From Pseudosulfitobacter sp. DSM 107133 (lineage in GTDB: Bacteria > Pseudomonadota > Alphaproteobacteria > Rhodobacterales > Rhodobacteraceae), in the NCBI RefSeq assembly GCF_022788695.1, contig NZ_CP085160.1, positions 1 through 64,000 on the forward strand: a DNA stretch of 64,000 bases, read 5' to 3'. Numbering within the stretch: the first letter of the stretch is position 1; every line of letters begins with the position of its first letter. Below, piece after piece: positions 7,429-16,286 of this stretch. Made by a program: the position numbers and the translations under genes. The notes beneath the pieces were generated by a model, which was given only the letters and a program-made list of their open reading frames with translations, did not search any database and was not told the origin of the DNA.

Positions 7429-9558
7429 GTGTTCGGCATTTTCAGGAAGATATTCGGGGGAGAAAAAGCCGCAGGGCGCGACAAGGAACTTCCCGCAGTC
7501 CGCGAGGCGGTCGACTTTGGCAACGATCGTGCGGGCAATGAACGCCAGAGCCGCTTCGAGGACTTTGAACAGGAAACGAGGGAACGCCTTGAAGCACATT
7601 CCCACGAGATGCCGGGACAGGCTTACTTTAGCCAACTGCAGGCCCTGCAGGAGAGTATCTCGGATCGCAGATACACTGATGCGGCCACTGCAGCGCGCAA
7701 GAGCCTACCGCTCATTCGCAAGTGGCTCGAGGATCCTAAGGGCAACGGCAAAAGGCTAAGCCTGAGCATGCCCGCGCTTACGCAGGGTGGCACCATGTTG
7801 GCCCTCACCGGTGATCGGAAGGGACTAACGATGTTGCAGGATCTGGTATCAGAATTTGATCATCTCGAGGAATACCGTGCTGATGCGGAGAAGCATTTTG
7901 CCACCATCGACCTTTTCGACGCCATTCGCAAAGTCGTCGCAGCGAAGCCCGGCATCCTGCAGAGCAGTATGAAGTCGGAAGTGGGTGCCGAGGACGGTCG
8001 CTTTGTCAGCAATCTGATCTCGTGGCTGGAGAAGGCTGGTGAGATCAGCCGCGCCAGGAACGGAAAGACCTACGCGCTCTACGTAGATGGCGTCGAGATG
8101 AGCGCCAAGGACGCTTCGGCAGTCTACACCGAGCCATCGCTCCCCGGGTCTCATCAGGCGAAATCCAAGCCGGGGAAGCCCATCGAGCTCAACCTCGACA
8201 CGCTGACCTTGGTGCCGCTGCCACCATCTCCGGAGGCTTGGGCCAACCAGGTTACGCTGCCTGCGACTGCTGAAACATTCGAGGATACTGAAGGTGCTTG
8301 GCGTGAGCTTACTGTTGAGGCCATCGCGCCCGCGGATCGCCCGGATCCTGCTTTCCGAAAGCACTTCACCACACGTGGTGGCATCCTTTCCTTCGATGAC
8401 CTTGCAAAGTCTGAGGCAAGCCTCGGTGCGCCAGGCGCAGTGATGTTCACCTCCGAGCAGGGCGGCACCCCAGTGATTGAACGACTGGAGCGCCCCATCT
8501 ATGCGCTCGAAGTCCATCCTGAGGGCCAAGGCTTCGCGACACGGTCGAAAACGAATATCCTGACCGTCTATGATGCAGACCTAAAAGTCGACTTCGAGAC
8601 CGATCTTTCCGCCACGGCGGAAGTGGCAGAGGGTCGCCGCCGCCTTGATCTTGACGAGGAAGGCGGTATCCTTTGGGGTGAACCCCACTTGGCGCTCAAC
8701 TGCATCGCGCTCAGCCCCAGCAGGGACCGTTACCTTTACACGCTTGTTGACGAGGCTTGGTGCATCGACCGGGACGGAAAGCGCCTCTGGGGCGTCCGCA
8801 TGCCTGAGCGTCCCGTGGAGTCCTATCATCAGACCTTCGAAGTGGGCGGCACGGGCGGGCATACGGGAACCGCTTTGGAAATCGAGGGGGCGCTCAAGGA
8901 GCTTGAGCTTGCGCTGCCGGTAACGCCGGATGAGGTTCGGCAGAAATACCGCGGCTTGGTCCGTCAGCTGCACCCGGACCTCAACCCTGGCAACGAAGAG
9001 CGGATGAAGGCGGTCAACGCGGCTTACGAGGCGCTGACTGGGGCCAGCAATGATGACTTGCAGGGCAAGGAAAGCGCCGAGGACTTGCTAAAGTTCTCCG
9101 CCACAGTGACTTTCATGACCGGTGGCGGTCCTGACCGCCTTCAGTCTGCGGCCTTCTCAGGGTGTGGCGACACGGTGCTACTGGGAACTTCCCAAGGGCG
9201 GGTCCTGCGCATCGATGGTTCTGGCAAGCCGACTGCCCTCTACGATGTGGGCACCACGCCTATCCGGATTTTGGAGACGGATCGCTACCTCTACATCCAG
9301 ACATTCACTCGCCTTTATGTGCTCGAGGGAGATCGCCTTGTGGGGCTGCAGGATTGCACGACCAAATGTGACCTGCTAGTCGACGAGGGCTTGGTCTTGC
9401 TGGTTGAGAACAAGGGCGTGCGGGTGCTGACGGAAGCGGGCCGACCGCTGGGCGTCGCGCTGACCAAGGCGCCAATCCGGCGAGCCGGGATTGAAGATGG
9501 TGTGCTTGTAGTCGAAACGCGAACTCATCGCGGCCGGTTCAGCGGCCTCTTGAGGTAG
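7429..9558 (+). CDS. J-domain protein with beta-propeller-like halves (709 aa)
   Basis: Most of the protein is unrecognised sequence with propeller-like repeats, for example PIYALEVHPEGQGFATRSK and, near the end, TVLLGTSQGRVLRIDG. A complete DnaJ J-domain lies in the middle, about residues 493-540 (VTPDEVRQKYRGLVRQLHPD, then MKAVNAAYEALTG). The HPD tripeptide, which triggers Hsp70 ATP hydrolysis, is intact. The J-domain therefore sits between two propeller-like segments instead of at a terminus. Start: tandem GTG codons at 7426/7429 follow GGCGGGGGC, and the second gives the N-terminus MFGIFRKIFGG. No chaperone gene is nearby. Its partner would be the host DnaK. Confidence 0.75.
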   Translation: MFGIFRKIFGGEKAAGRDKELPAVREAVDFGNDRAGNERQSRFEDFEQETRERLEAHSHEMPGQAYFSQLQALQESISDRRYTDAATAARKSLPLIRKWLEDPKGNGKRLSLSMPALTQGGTMLALTGDRKGLTMLQDLVSEFDHLEEYRADAEKHFATIDLFDAIRKVVAAKPGILQSSMKSEVGAEDGRFVSNLISWLEKAGEISRARNGKTYALYVDGVEMSAKDASAVYTEPSLPGSHQAKSKPGKPIELNLDTLTLVPLPPSPEAWANQVTLPATAETFEDTEGAWRELTVEAIAPADRPDPAFRKHFTTRGGILSFDDLAKSEASLGAPGAVMFTSEQGGTPVIERLERPIYALEVHPEGQGFATRSKTNILTVYDADLKVDFETDLSATAEVAEGRRRLDLDEEGGILWGEPHLALNCIALSPSRDRYLYTLVDEAWCIDRDGKRLWGVRMPERPVESYHQTFEVGGTGGHTGTALEIEGALKELELALPVTPDEVRQKYRGLVRQLHPDLNPGNEERMKAVNAAYEALTGASNDDLQGKESAEDLLKFSATVTFMTGGGPDRLQSAAFSGCGDTVLLGTSQGRVLRIDGSGKPTALYDVGTTPIRILETDRYLYIQTFTRLYVLEGDRLVGLQDCTTKCDLLVDEGLVLLVENKGVRVLTEAGRPLGVALTKAPIRRAGIEDGVLVVETRTHRGRFSGLLR

Positions 9559-9610
9559 CACGCGAGCAACGATCTGCCTCGGACTCTTTAGCCGCAGGGT
9601 TGGTGATCTT

Positions 9611-9982
9611 TCAGCGGATTTCCAAATCACCGGCAGTTGTGCCGGCAGCCAGCGCGTCCACGAACCACTGCGGTTTCCGCCCCCGACCCGACCAGGTGAG
9701 CGCCGGGTTCTCAGGGTGCCGGTATTTGGCCGCGGCTGGCGCACGGGAGGATTTCGTTTCGGTGCCGAAAAGTTCGGCCAAGGAGTAGCCCAGATCCCGG
9801 GCGACAGCTTCCACCTTGGCGCGGGCTTCCGCCTTCTGTCGATCTTGACAGGTGGAGATCGCCTTGGCGATGTCCTTCTGCATTTTCTTCAGCTCGGGAA
9901 GCGACAACGCCTCGAGATCGTAATCAGCAATTGGTGCGATCCGTGTCCTGAATGTTCCGATATCGATAGCCCGCCGGGCCAT
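9611..9982 (-). CDS. H-NS/HvrA-family nucleoid-associated protein
   Basis: This is a small DNA-binding silencer of the alphaproteobacterial H-NS type. An N-terminal coiled coil (LSLPELKKMQKDIAKAI) is followed by the conserved C-terminal DNA-binding motif (YRHPENPALTWSGRGRKPQW). Such proteins silence AT-rich acquired DNA and are frequent on large conjugative plasmids as stealth factors. The start is uncertain. The ATG at 9982 has GGGAG upstream and gives 123 aa, slightly longer than usual. The frame is open further upstream to 10156. Confidence 0.85.
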   Translation of the reverse strand: MARRAIDIGTFRTRIAPIADYDLEALSLPELKKMQKDIAKAISTCQDRQKAEARAKVEAVARDLGYSLAELFGTETKSSRAPAAAKYRHPENPALTWSGRGRKPQWFVDALAAGTTAGDLEIR

Positions 9983-10360
9983 GAGCCCGCAACTCCCGTA
10001 GGCAGGGGCAGGTGATGAGGGTTGGTTGATCCATAGTCTTTGCCGCCAGTTAAGGTTGCTGGGCTTGATTTCAGCAGTCCCGATTGGCAAGATGACAGGG
10101 TCTGGCATGGGCTCCCCGCGCCTCTCTGCCTTCTGGTCCATCCCTTCGACTGACAATCCCCTAATCCCGTTCGGCCTCCTGCGCGCAACCCCGCGTCAGC
10201 CCGGGCCGAGTTGGCCGCCTGTGGCGTCCTGCCCGCTCCACCCCGGTCCTTTGGGGGTTTCCGGTGTCCGTTCCGTCCACCGTGCACGCGTCACCCGACG
10301 GGCTTTTTCAGGGTCTTGTCGAAGGGACGGTCCCGAAGACAGGAAACACAGGAGCTAATC
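9983..10360. other. Intergenic region between hns-like gene and ssb
   Basis: This region of 378 bases holds the divergent promoters of the H-NS-like gene and ssb. A 13-base string GGCTCCCCGCGCC (10110-10122) is identical to part of the leader at 13229-13309. Immediately before ssb, GGGACGGTCCC (10324-10334) can form a small hairpin. No gene is supported. Confidence 0.4.
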
Positions 10361-10774
10361 ATGCAAAACATCGTCATCCTCGCCGGCAACATCGGTCAAA
10401 AACCCGAAACCCGCACCACTCAGGGCGGCACCAACATCACCAACATCACCAACTTCAGCCTCGCCACCTCGCGCCCCCGCCTCTCGGAAGGTCGCGTCCT
10501 GCGCGACGAGAACGGTTACCGGATCATGGACACCGAATGGCACCGCATCACCTGCTTCAACGGTCTCGGCAAGACGGTCGCCGAGCATTGCGAAAAGGGC
10601 ATGAAGGTCCTCGTCCACGGCCGCATCCACTACAGCAAGTGGATCGACAGCATGGGCAACGACCGCTACGGCTGCGAGATCATCGCCGAGAAGGTCGACT
10701 TCCTGAGCCGCCCGAAGTCGGCCGAGAACGAAAACCCCGAGCTGGTCGACCGCGACGACGAGATCCCGTTCTGA
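10361..10774 (+). CDS. ssb: Single-stranded DNA-binding protein
   Basis: This 137-aa OB-fold protein coats ssDNA during conjugative transfer and replication. It begins MQNIVILAGNIGQKPETR and contains DTEWHRITCFNGLGKTVAEH and KVLVHGRIHYSKW, all typical of bacterial SSB. It ends in the acidic tip DDEIPF that recruits partner proteins. It is shorter than chromosomal SSB because the Gly/Pro-rich linker is reduced. ATG at 10361 follows AGGAGCTAATC. Confidence 0.95.
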   Translation: MQNIVILAGNIGQKPETRTTQGGTNITNITNFSLATSRPRLSEGRVLRDENGYRIMDTEWHRITCFNGLGKTVAEHCEKGMKVLVHGRIHYSKWIDSMGNDRYGCEIIAEKVDFLSRPKSAENENPELVDRDDEIPF

Positions 10775-10796
10775 GGAACGGGGTCTCCCCACGGGT

Positions 10797-10816
10797 CCGG
10801 CGGGGAAACCCGCCGG
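10797..10816 (+). terminator. Hairpin after ssb
   Basis: CCGGCGGG and CCCGCCGG form a perfect 8-bp stem closed by a GAAA tetraloop, 22 bases after the ssb stop. There is no long U tract. Confidence 0.55.
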
Positions 10817-11030
10817 GTTCGAGGCAATTCCGCAAGGCAGATAAGAGCCCATCTTCCTGATTCAGCACAAAACGCAAATACCCTTTGAGCCGCAGTAACC
10901 GGGCACTAAACATTGTAGGTACAGATCATTCGATCCTCCTGCGTTCTTGTTGTTAGTGACAGCACATTCTGTTGCATTGATTTGCTGCAGCACAACCAGT
11001 AGTATTGCGCCTGATTAGGAGTGCTCGCAT

Positions 11031-13133
11031 ATGAAGTTGACCAGGTTCAGAGTTTCCAATTTCCGGTCCGTGTCCGACAGCGGTTGGCTTGAGGCCGACG
11101 ACGTGACAGCGCTGATTGGGGTCAACGAGTCTGGCAAGACGAACTTGCTGCTGCCACTTTGGAAGCTCAAGCCTGCCCAAGATGGTGAGATTCAACCGAC
11201 GTCCGACTATCCCAAAACGATGTTCGGAGAAATCCGCAACGCGCCGGGCGACTACCACTTCATTGAAGCCGAGTTTGATACCGGTGCTTCAGGAGCTGCC
11301 ATCGCGCAAGCGGCTGGCATCTCGGCTGAGATCGCTGAGACGGTCCGTGTTACCCGCTTCTTCGACGGTCACTACGACATCGAATTTCCAAAGCACCAAC
11401 GGATAACCACCGTTGCGCAGGAGTGGCTCGCGGGCAAGCTAACCGGGGCCGCAGGCGCAGTTGAAGCGGCGCAGGCGCTCAGGAAAGAAGCCGAGTTGCA
11501 GCCTCAGTTGGTTCAGGGCCTCAGGGCCACCTCCGACGCGCTGCCCGACACGGAGAACCTTGGAGCAGTTCAGTTGCGCGCGGCCATCAAGGCAGTCGAT
11601 GCGCTAATACCCGAAGAGCCCGCAGAGACCAGTGTTATTGTCCCGATGGTTAGGCAGCTATCGTCAGAGCTAGACGACCAGCTCCGCGTGCTAATGACAC
11701 CGCCACCAGGCCGTGTCGAAGGCGTTGAAGCAGTAGTCGTGAACGCAATCCCGCCATTTGTCTATTACTCCAACTACGGCAACCTCGATTCAGAAATCTA
11801 CCTGCCGCATGTCGTTGAGAACCTCGCGCGACAGGATTTGGGGGCGAAAGAAGCCGCAAAGGCGAGAACGCTGCGTGTGCTATTCAGCTTCGTGCAGTTG
11901 GAGGCAAAGGAAATCCTAGAACTTGGACGTGACTTCAAAGAGGTGAATGGCCAGAACCGAGAGCCAACCGCAGATGAAATTGCCGCAATCGCGGAGCAGA
12001 AACGGACGCGCTCAATCCTGCTGCAATCCGCTGGCGCAACTCTGACCACTCGTTTTCGGGATTGGTGGAAGCAAGGAGATTACCGCTTCCGTTTTGAGGC
12101 GGACGGAAATCACTTTCGTATTTGGGTTGCTGACGACCGGCGTCCGACTGAGGTAGAACTTGAGAACCGAAGCACGGGTTTGCAGTGGTTCCTGAGTTTC
12201 TATCTCGTCTTCCTTGTCGAAAGCCGAGGCGACCACGAAAAGGCGGTGCTGCTTCTAGACGAACCAGGCGTGTCGCTGCACCCGCTTGCCCAACGTGACC
12301 TCTCTGCATTCTTTGAAAGTCTGTCCCAGACCAACCAGATCATCTATACATCGCACTCGCCCTTCCTGGTCGACGCGGATCGACTTGAGCGGGCTCGGAA
12401 AGTCTATGTAGCAGCCGACGGCACCACGAAGGCGACGCCAAACCTGCGGCATAGCGAGGGCCGGGATGAGCAGGCAGGAGCGGCGTATGCAGTCCATTCT
12501 GCACTGAACCTGAGCGTTGCTGAGAGCCTACTTGTTGGTTGTCGGCCCGTGCTGGTCGAAGGCCCGTCAGATCAGCATTACCTGACAGCAATCAAGGCTC
12601 TCTTGGTCTCCGGTGCGAAAATTACGCCCAAACGAGAACTGGTCTTCCCACCGTCTGGCGGAACGAAAACCGCGCGGGTAGTGGCCAGCATCCTCACTGG
12701 TCGCGACGAAGTGCTTCCGATGATGCTGCTCGACGACGATGGACCTGGCCGACAGATGCGCGCCAACCTGGCTCAGGGTCTGTATGCGGAAAGCCCGGAG
12801 AAGGTGCTTAGCGTCGCAGCCCACGTTGGCTACGAGCGTGCCGAGATCGAAGACCTGATTCCATTCGACATCATTGCCGACGAACTGGACCGAATGGAAC
12901 GCGAACCAGACGAGAGGTTCGCGGACGTTGTACAGGCAGGCCTGCCAATTGTGGGCCAGATCGAAGCCTGGGCACAGGCCCAGGGCGTGCAACTTGACGA
13001 ACATTGGAAAGTGCCGCTGTCGATCAAGGTTAAACAACGGATGCTGACACGGGGATTGAACACGATTCCGCCGGATGTGGTGGATAGGTGGGTCCGGTTG
13101 TTCGAGGCATTCTCGCCACAAGACGCTCCATAG
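11031..13133 (+). CDS. OLD-family nuclease (ABC ATPase plus TOPRIM), 700 aa
   Basis: The N-terminal half is an SMC/RecF-like ATPase: Walker A GVNESGKTNL (about residues 29-38), signature STGLQWFLSFYL (about 380), Walker B VLLLDEPGVSLHP (about 404) and H-loop YTSHSPFL (about 439). The C-terminal half is a TOPRIM nuclease: VLVEGPSDQHYL (about 507) and LLDDDGPGRQ (about 566). This is the architecture of OLD nucleases and of GajA of the Gabija system. No UvrD/GajB-like helicase gene is adjacent, so a class 1 (stand-alone) OLD fits best. The gene is bracketed by ssb and the DUF932 unit and may be a defence cargo. ATG at 11031 follows AGGAG. Confidence 0.88.
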   Translation: MKLTRFRVSNFRSVSDSGWLEADDVTALIGVNESGKTNLLLPLWKLKPAQDGEIQPTSDYPKTMFGEIRNAPGDYHFIEAEFDTGASGAAIAQAAGISAEIAETVRVTRFFDGHYDIEFPKHQRITTVAQEWLAGKLTGAAGAVEAAQALRKEAELQPQLVQGLRATSDALPDTENLGAVQLRAAIKAVDALIPEEPAETSVIVPMVRQLSSELDDQLRVLMTPPPGRVEGVEAVVVNAIPPFVYYSNYGNLDSEIYLPHVVENLARQDLGAKEAAKARTLRVLFSFVQLEAKEILELGRDFKEVNGQNREPTADEIAAIAEQKRTRSILLQSAGATLTTRFRDWWKQGDYRFRFEADGNHFRIWVADDRRPTEVELENRSTGLQWFLSFYLVFLVESRGDHEKAVLLLDEPGVSLHPLAQRDLSAFFESLSQTNQIIYTSHSPFLVDADRLERARKVYVAADGTTKATPNLRHSEGRDEQAGAAYAVHSALNLSVAESLLVGCRPVLVEGPSDQHYLTAIKALLVSGAKITPKRELVFPPSGGTKTARVVASILTGRDEVLPMMLLDDDGPGRQMRANLAQGLYAESPEKVLSVAAHVGYERAEIEDLIPFDIIADELDRMEREPDERFADVVQAGLPIVGQIEAWAQAQGVQLDEHWKVPLSIKVKQRMLTRGLNTIPPDVVDRWVRLFEAFSPQDAP

Positions 13134-13228
13134 TGGCGCCTGAAGGCGCGCGAGGTAAGCGCAAAAAGCTACCTTCGGTTCGAAATAGCATGAATACCAG
13201 CTCGGTCCTGCATTGCACGACTTTTGAA

Positions 13229-13309
13229 GAGTGAGAGGAGTGCCGGTTTCCCGGTGACGGGTTGAGGGTTGGGAGAGTGGCTCCCCGCGCCTGTCACGGA
13301 GGAATGCCG
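13229..13309 (+). promoter_or_regulatory. Structured 5' leader, shared family, copy 2
   Basis: This is the closest match to the leader at 3624-3707, with GAGAGGAGTG, GGTGACGGGTTGAGG, GGGAGAGTGGCTCCCC (13271-13286), GCGCC and GTCACGGAGGA. GGGAG/CTCCC forms a 5-bp hairpin, and the ribosome site GGAGG lies at its 3' edge. This is consistent with a leader RNA that controls translation of the DUF932 gene. Confidence 0.5.
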
Positions 13310-14509
13310 ATGGGCGTTGTAGAAGTTCTGGATCCGATGCAGCCGACGCGGGCTGGTGGCTGGAAAGTGGATGTGAGCCGGGGTGAGCGGAACGGGCGGG
13401 TGTCGTCCGAATGGTTCAACCGGCCCGATGACGAGCGGTATCTCTCGCTCGACGATCTCTGGGCCAATGTGAAAGGTCGCTCCGAGCGCAGCCGCAGCCG
13501 GGTGGTGCAGACGGCGGATATCCGCGTCGAGGCCGCGCGCGACAACCCCGAGCGGTTGCACCTGATGCTGCCGAAAGCCGAGGCGCCTGTCGCGCCCACG
13601 CACTGGGCTTTCGGCCAGCTTGCCAGCATCGTCGGCGCGCCGGCCTCCTACCTGCGGCAACTGCCCGCGCCGCTGGCGGGGATCAACCTGCAATACGGTC
13701 TGACCAACCACCGCGCCGAGCAAGTGAAGACCTTCGAGACGGAAGATGGCCGCACGGAGCTGCGCGCGGTCACCGGTCCGGACTATGGCCGCATCCACGA
13801 CCACGAGCTGGTCGAGGCGGTGCAGCGCATCGCGGGCAACGGCACGGGCGACACGCGGTGGAAGGTGCCGGGAGTGCTCGACTGGTCGACCGGCGTCTAT
13901 AACCCCGATGTCGAAATCAGCCGCGACACGACCACGCTCTATGCCTCGGACCGCGATGTCTTCCTGTTTCTTGTCGATGATCGCAACCCGATCGAGGCGG
14001 GCAAGTTGGCGGACGGCTCTCCCGACCTCTACTTCCGGGGCTTTTACTGCTGGAATTCGGAGGTGGGCGCCAAGACCCTCGGCATGGCGAGCTTCTACCT
14101 GCGGGCAGTGTGCCAGAACCGCAACCTCTGGGGCGTCGAGGATTTTCAGGAGATCCGGATCCGGCATTCGAAATACGCCGCCTCCCGCTTTGCCCATGAG
14201 GCGGCCCCGGCGCTGACGCGTTTCGCCAATTCCTCGCCGCAGGGGTTTGTGAACGGCATCAAGGCCGCGCGGCAGCAGATCGTGGCGCGCAGCGATGAGG
14301 ATCGCGCGGATTTCCTGCGCAAGCGGGGCTTCTCGAAGGCGGAGTCCGGCAAGATCATCGAGAAAGTGCTGATGGAAGAAGGCCGCCCGCCCGAGAGTAT
14401 CTTCGACTTCGTGCAGGGCATCACGCGGCTTGCGCGCGACAAGACCCAGCAGGATGCCCGCCTCGACATGGAAGGGCGCGCCAAGAAGCTCCTCGACCGG
14501 GTCGGCTGA
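13310..14509 (+). CDS. DUF932-family phage/plasmid-like protein (399 aa)
   Basis: The sequence matches my knowledge of DUF932 proteins: YLSLDDLWANV, HWAFGQLASIVGAPASYLRQLP, AVTGPDYGRIHDHELVEAV and FRGFYCWNSEVGAKTLGMAS. They are common on plasmids and phages, often close to radC. Their biochemical role is not settled. Two ATGs compete (13304 and 13310). The GGAGG at 13298-13302 is one base from the first and seven from the second, so 13310 was chosen. It probably forms a unit with radC downstream. Confidence 0.85.
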   Translation: MGVVEVLDPMQPTRAGGWKVDVSRGERNGRVSSEWFNRPDDERYLSLDDLWANVKGRSERSRSRVVQTADIRVEAARDNPERLHLMLPKAEAPVAPTHWAFGQLASIVGAPASYLRQLPAPLAGINLQYGLTNHRAEQVKTFETEDGRTELRAVTGPDYGRIHDHELVEAVQRIAGNGTGDTRWKVPGVLDWSTGVYNPDVEISRDTTTLYASDRDVFLFLVDDRNPIEAGKLADGSPDLYFRGFYCWNSEVGAKTLGMASFYLRAVCQNRNLWGVEDFQEIRIRHSKYAASRFAHEAAPALTRFANSSPQGFVNGIKAARQQIVARSDEDRADFLRKRGFSKAESGKIIEKVLMEEGRPPESIFDFVQGITRLARDKTQQDARLDMEGRAKKLLDRVG

Positions 14510-14635
14510 CAGAGCCCCCACGCAGCGATCGCCCGACACCGAAGCGGTCGCTGCAGCTATTTCTCAACATGCACGCCGTTGGCTTTGCCCCGAAAGGACA
14601 GGGGGCGTCGGCGTGCGCATCTTAGCGAGACACCC

Positions 14636-15076
14636 ATGACTCCCCAGGAAGAAACCGTCATTCTCGAGGCACGCGACATCCTCGGCCGCTACCTTAGCCA
14701 GAACCCGGTCATCGGCAGCTGGCAGGCGCTGATGGACTATTGCGCTCTGACCGTGCGTGGCCCGATCGAGCGGTTCCATGTCCTCTATCTCGACCGCAAG
14801 AACCGCATCATCGCCGATGAGCTTTTGTCGACCGGCACTGTCGATCATGTCCCTGTCTATCCGCGCGAGGTGATCAAGCGGGCCCTGATGCTGAACGCCA
14901 GCGCCCTGATCCTGATCCACAACCACCCTTCGGGCGATCCGACGCCGTCCGACGCCGATCTCAGCATGACCAAGGAGATCCAGAAGGGCTGCAAGTATCT
15001 CGGCCTGACGCTGCATGACCACATCATCGTCGGTGCCGGAACGGAGCAGAGCCTGCGGGCCCTCGGCAAGCTCTGA
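14636..15076 (+). CDS. RadC-like JAB/MPN domain protein, short form
   Basis: This 146-aa protein consists almost only of the JAB domain, with the metal motif HNHPSGDPTPSDAD (about residues 99-112) and the upstream Glu in RFHVLYLDRKNRI. Chromosomal RadC is around 220 aa with an N-terminal helix-hairpin-helix that is missing here. Plasmid and phage short forms of this kind are usual next to DUF932 and anti-restriction genes. ATG at 14636 follows GCGAGACACCC, a weak ribosome site. The function of the family is not established. Confidence 0.85.
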   Translation: MTPQEETVILEARDILGRYLSQNPVIGSWQALMDYCALTVRGPIERFHVLYLDRKNRIIADELLSTGTVDHVPVYPREVIKRALMLNASALILIHNHPSGDPTPSDADLSMTKEIQKGCKYLGLTLHDHIIVGAGTEQSLRALGKL

Positions 15077-15107
15077 TCGTGGCACCAGACTTGCTGCCGT
15101 CACCCCT

Positions 15108-15185
15108 TCGAGGAAGAGGGCGGCGGTTTGGTCTTTGACGGATGAGGCGGGGAGAGAGGCTTCCCACGCCGTCGGAGATATTGCC
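15108..15185 (+). promoter_or_regulatory. Structured 5' leader, shared family, copy 3
   Basis: This is a diverged member of the leader family at 3624 and 13229: GAGGAAGAGGGCGGCGGTTT, TGACGGATGAGG, GGGAGAGAGGCTTCCC (15150-15165), ACGCCGTCGGAG. Compensating changes keep GGGAG/CTTCCC pairable. The next gene's ATG follows 7 bases after the GGAGATATT segment. Confidence 0.45.
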
Positions 15186-15704
15186 ATGTTTGACCTTCCC
15201 CTGCCGATCCAGCCGAGCCCGCGTCCGATGGGGCCCGTTCCAAATTGCCCGACTGTCGCTCCTGATCCCAACATGCCTTTCGCGCTGACGCGGATGCGCC
15301 GGACGCCGGCAGCCCTGATGTCGGGCACTGCTGCCCCCGTGGTCGTTGACCGGTTTGCGACGCTGGCCGATGCCATGCAGGGGGCGTTTGAGCTTGCCGA
15401 GGAAAACGGCCCCGATGCAGCGCCGCAGCTTCTGGCTATCCTTGATTGCGACCAGCGCCTGGTTCTTGCCGGGGCCGCCAGTCATGGCGCTGTGGCTTGG
15501 TGCCACCCTGTCGCCAATGCTCTTGAGGCGCGGGCCATTGTGACCGAGGCGGTTCAGCTGCGTGCCCAGGCTGGCCGCGCCACTGACTGGCACGAGCCTG
15601 AATTGGCGCAGCGGCTGCGTCACCGTGCCGATCTGCTGGATGCCCGCCTTGTCGACCCGCTCTGGCGCGCTTTTGCCGCCCGGGCGCTGCAGATCGCGGC
15701 GTGA
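15186..15704 (+). CDS. Unknown plasmid protein (172 aa)
   Basis: The product begins MFDLPLPIQPSPRP with a proline-rich N-terminus, followed by an alanine-rich helical part (RFATLADAMQGAFELAEENG, LLAILDCDQRLVLAG). I do not recognise the family. It follows the conserved leader, so it belongs with the ParB-like and DUF932 genes in regulation. It is probably cytoplasmic, as no signal peptide or membrane segment is visible. Confidence 0.7.
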   Translation: MFDLPLPIQPSPRPMGPVPNCPTVAPDPNMPFALTRMRRTPAALMSGTAAPVVVDRFATLADAMQGAFELAEENGPDAAPQLLAILDCDQRLVLAGAASHGAVAWCHPVANALEARAIVTEAVQLRAQAGRATDWHEPELAQRLRHRADLLDARLVDPLWRAFAARALQIAA

Positions 15705-15812
15705 CGCTCGAGAGACAGAGGAGGGATGAGGAGAGATGCGCCTTGCGGGGGAGAGCCGAGTGCATCCCCTCGCAAGGGCGCGTCGACCCGCAGCTATGTC
15801 AAGGAGAGACCC

Positions 15813-16286
15813 ATGCGCCAGAATGAGCCCACGCTGATGGCCCCACTGCCCCCCGCCCGCGCGGATTTTCGCGCGATCCATGCCGGCCATGCGTCGAACG
15901 AGGCGCGCATTGCCGCACTGATCGCGGCCAATATGGCCTTGCTTTATGATCATCTGATGGGTGCAGGCATCACCCATGTCGCGGCCAGTTTCATCTGTGA
16001 TGATAACACCTGCCTGATCACCGGCATCGCGGCCTTCGCCGATGCCACGCGCGTGGCCTGCCCGGATATGGACATCCCCTATGTCGATCTGGACCCCGAT
16101 ACTCCGGGTGACGCACTTCACAGGCTGCCGCTATCAGACGCAATCACGCGGCTGGCCTGCGATGTGCTGCAGGACCTGCGCGCAGCCTCGGGCACGACCC
16201 CGGCTGCCGATGGGAGTCTCTCGCTTGATGCGGCTGCGCGCGCGAACCTGTTGGATTACAACCCACACCCAACAGGCGCGCGCTGA
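15813..16286 (+). CDS. Unknown plasmid protein (157 aa), DUF6878-like
   Basis: This small acidic protein contains ALLYDHLMGAGITHVAASFI, which resembles DUF6878-type plasmid proteins (low-confidence recognition from memory). ATG at 15813 has AAGGAGAGACCC directly upstream. Its TGA overlaps the ATG of the next small gene by one base (TGATG), indicating coupling. Confidence 0.65.
   Translation: MRQNEPTLMAPLPPARADFRAIHAGHASNEARIAALIAANMALLYDHLMGAGITHVAASFICDDNTCLITGIAAFADATRVACPDMDIPYVDLDPDTPGDALHRLPLSDAITRLACDVLQDLRAASGTTPAADGSLSLDAAARANLLDYNPHPTGAR

Noticed and set aside
11031..13133. Gabija system
   Set aside because: The ATPase-TOPRIM protein fits GajA, but no UvrD-like GajB gene is adjacent on either side.
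13169..14539. 456-codon reverse-strand open frame
   Set aside because: It is antisense to the DUF932 gene. The composition is Arg/His/Leu-rich noise and it has no start context.
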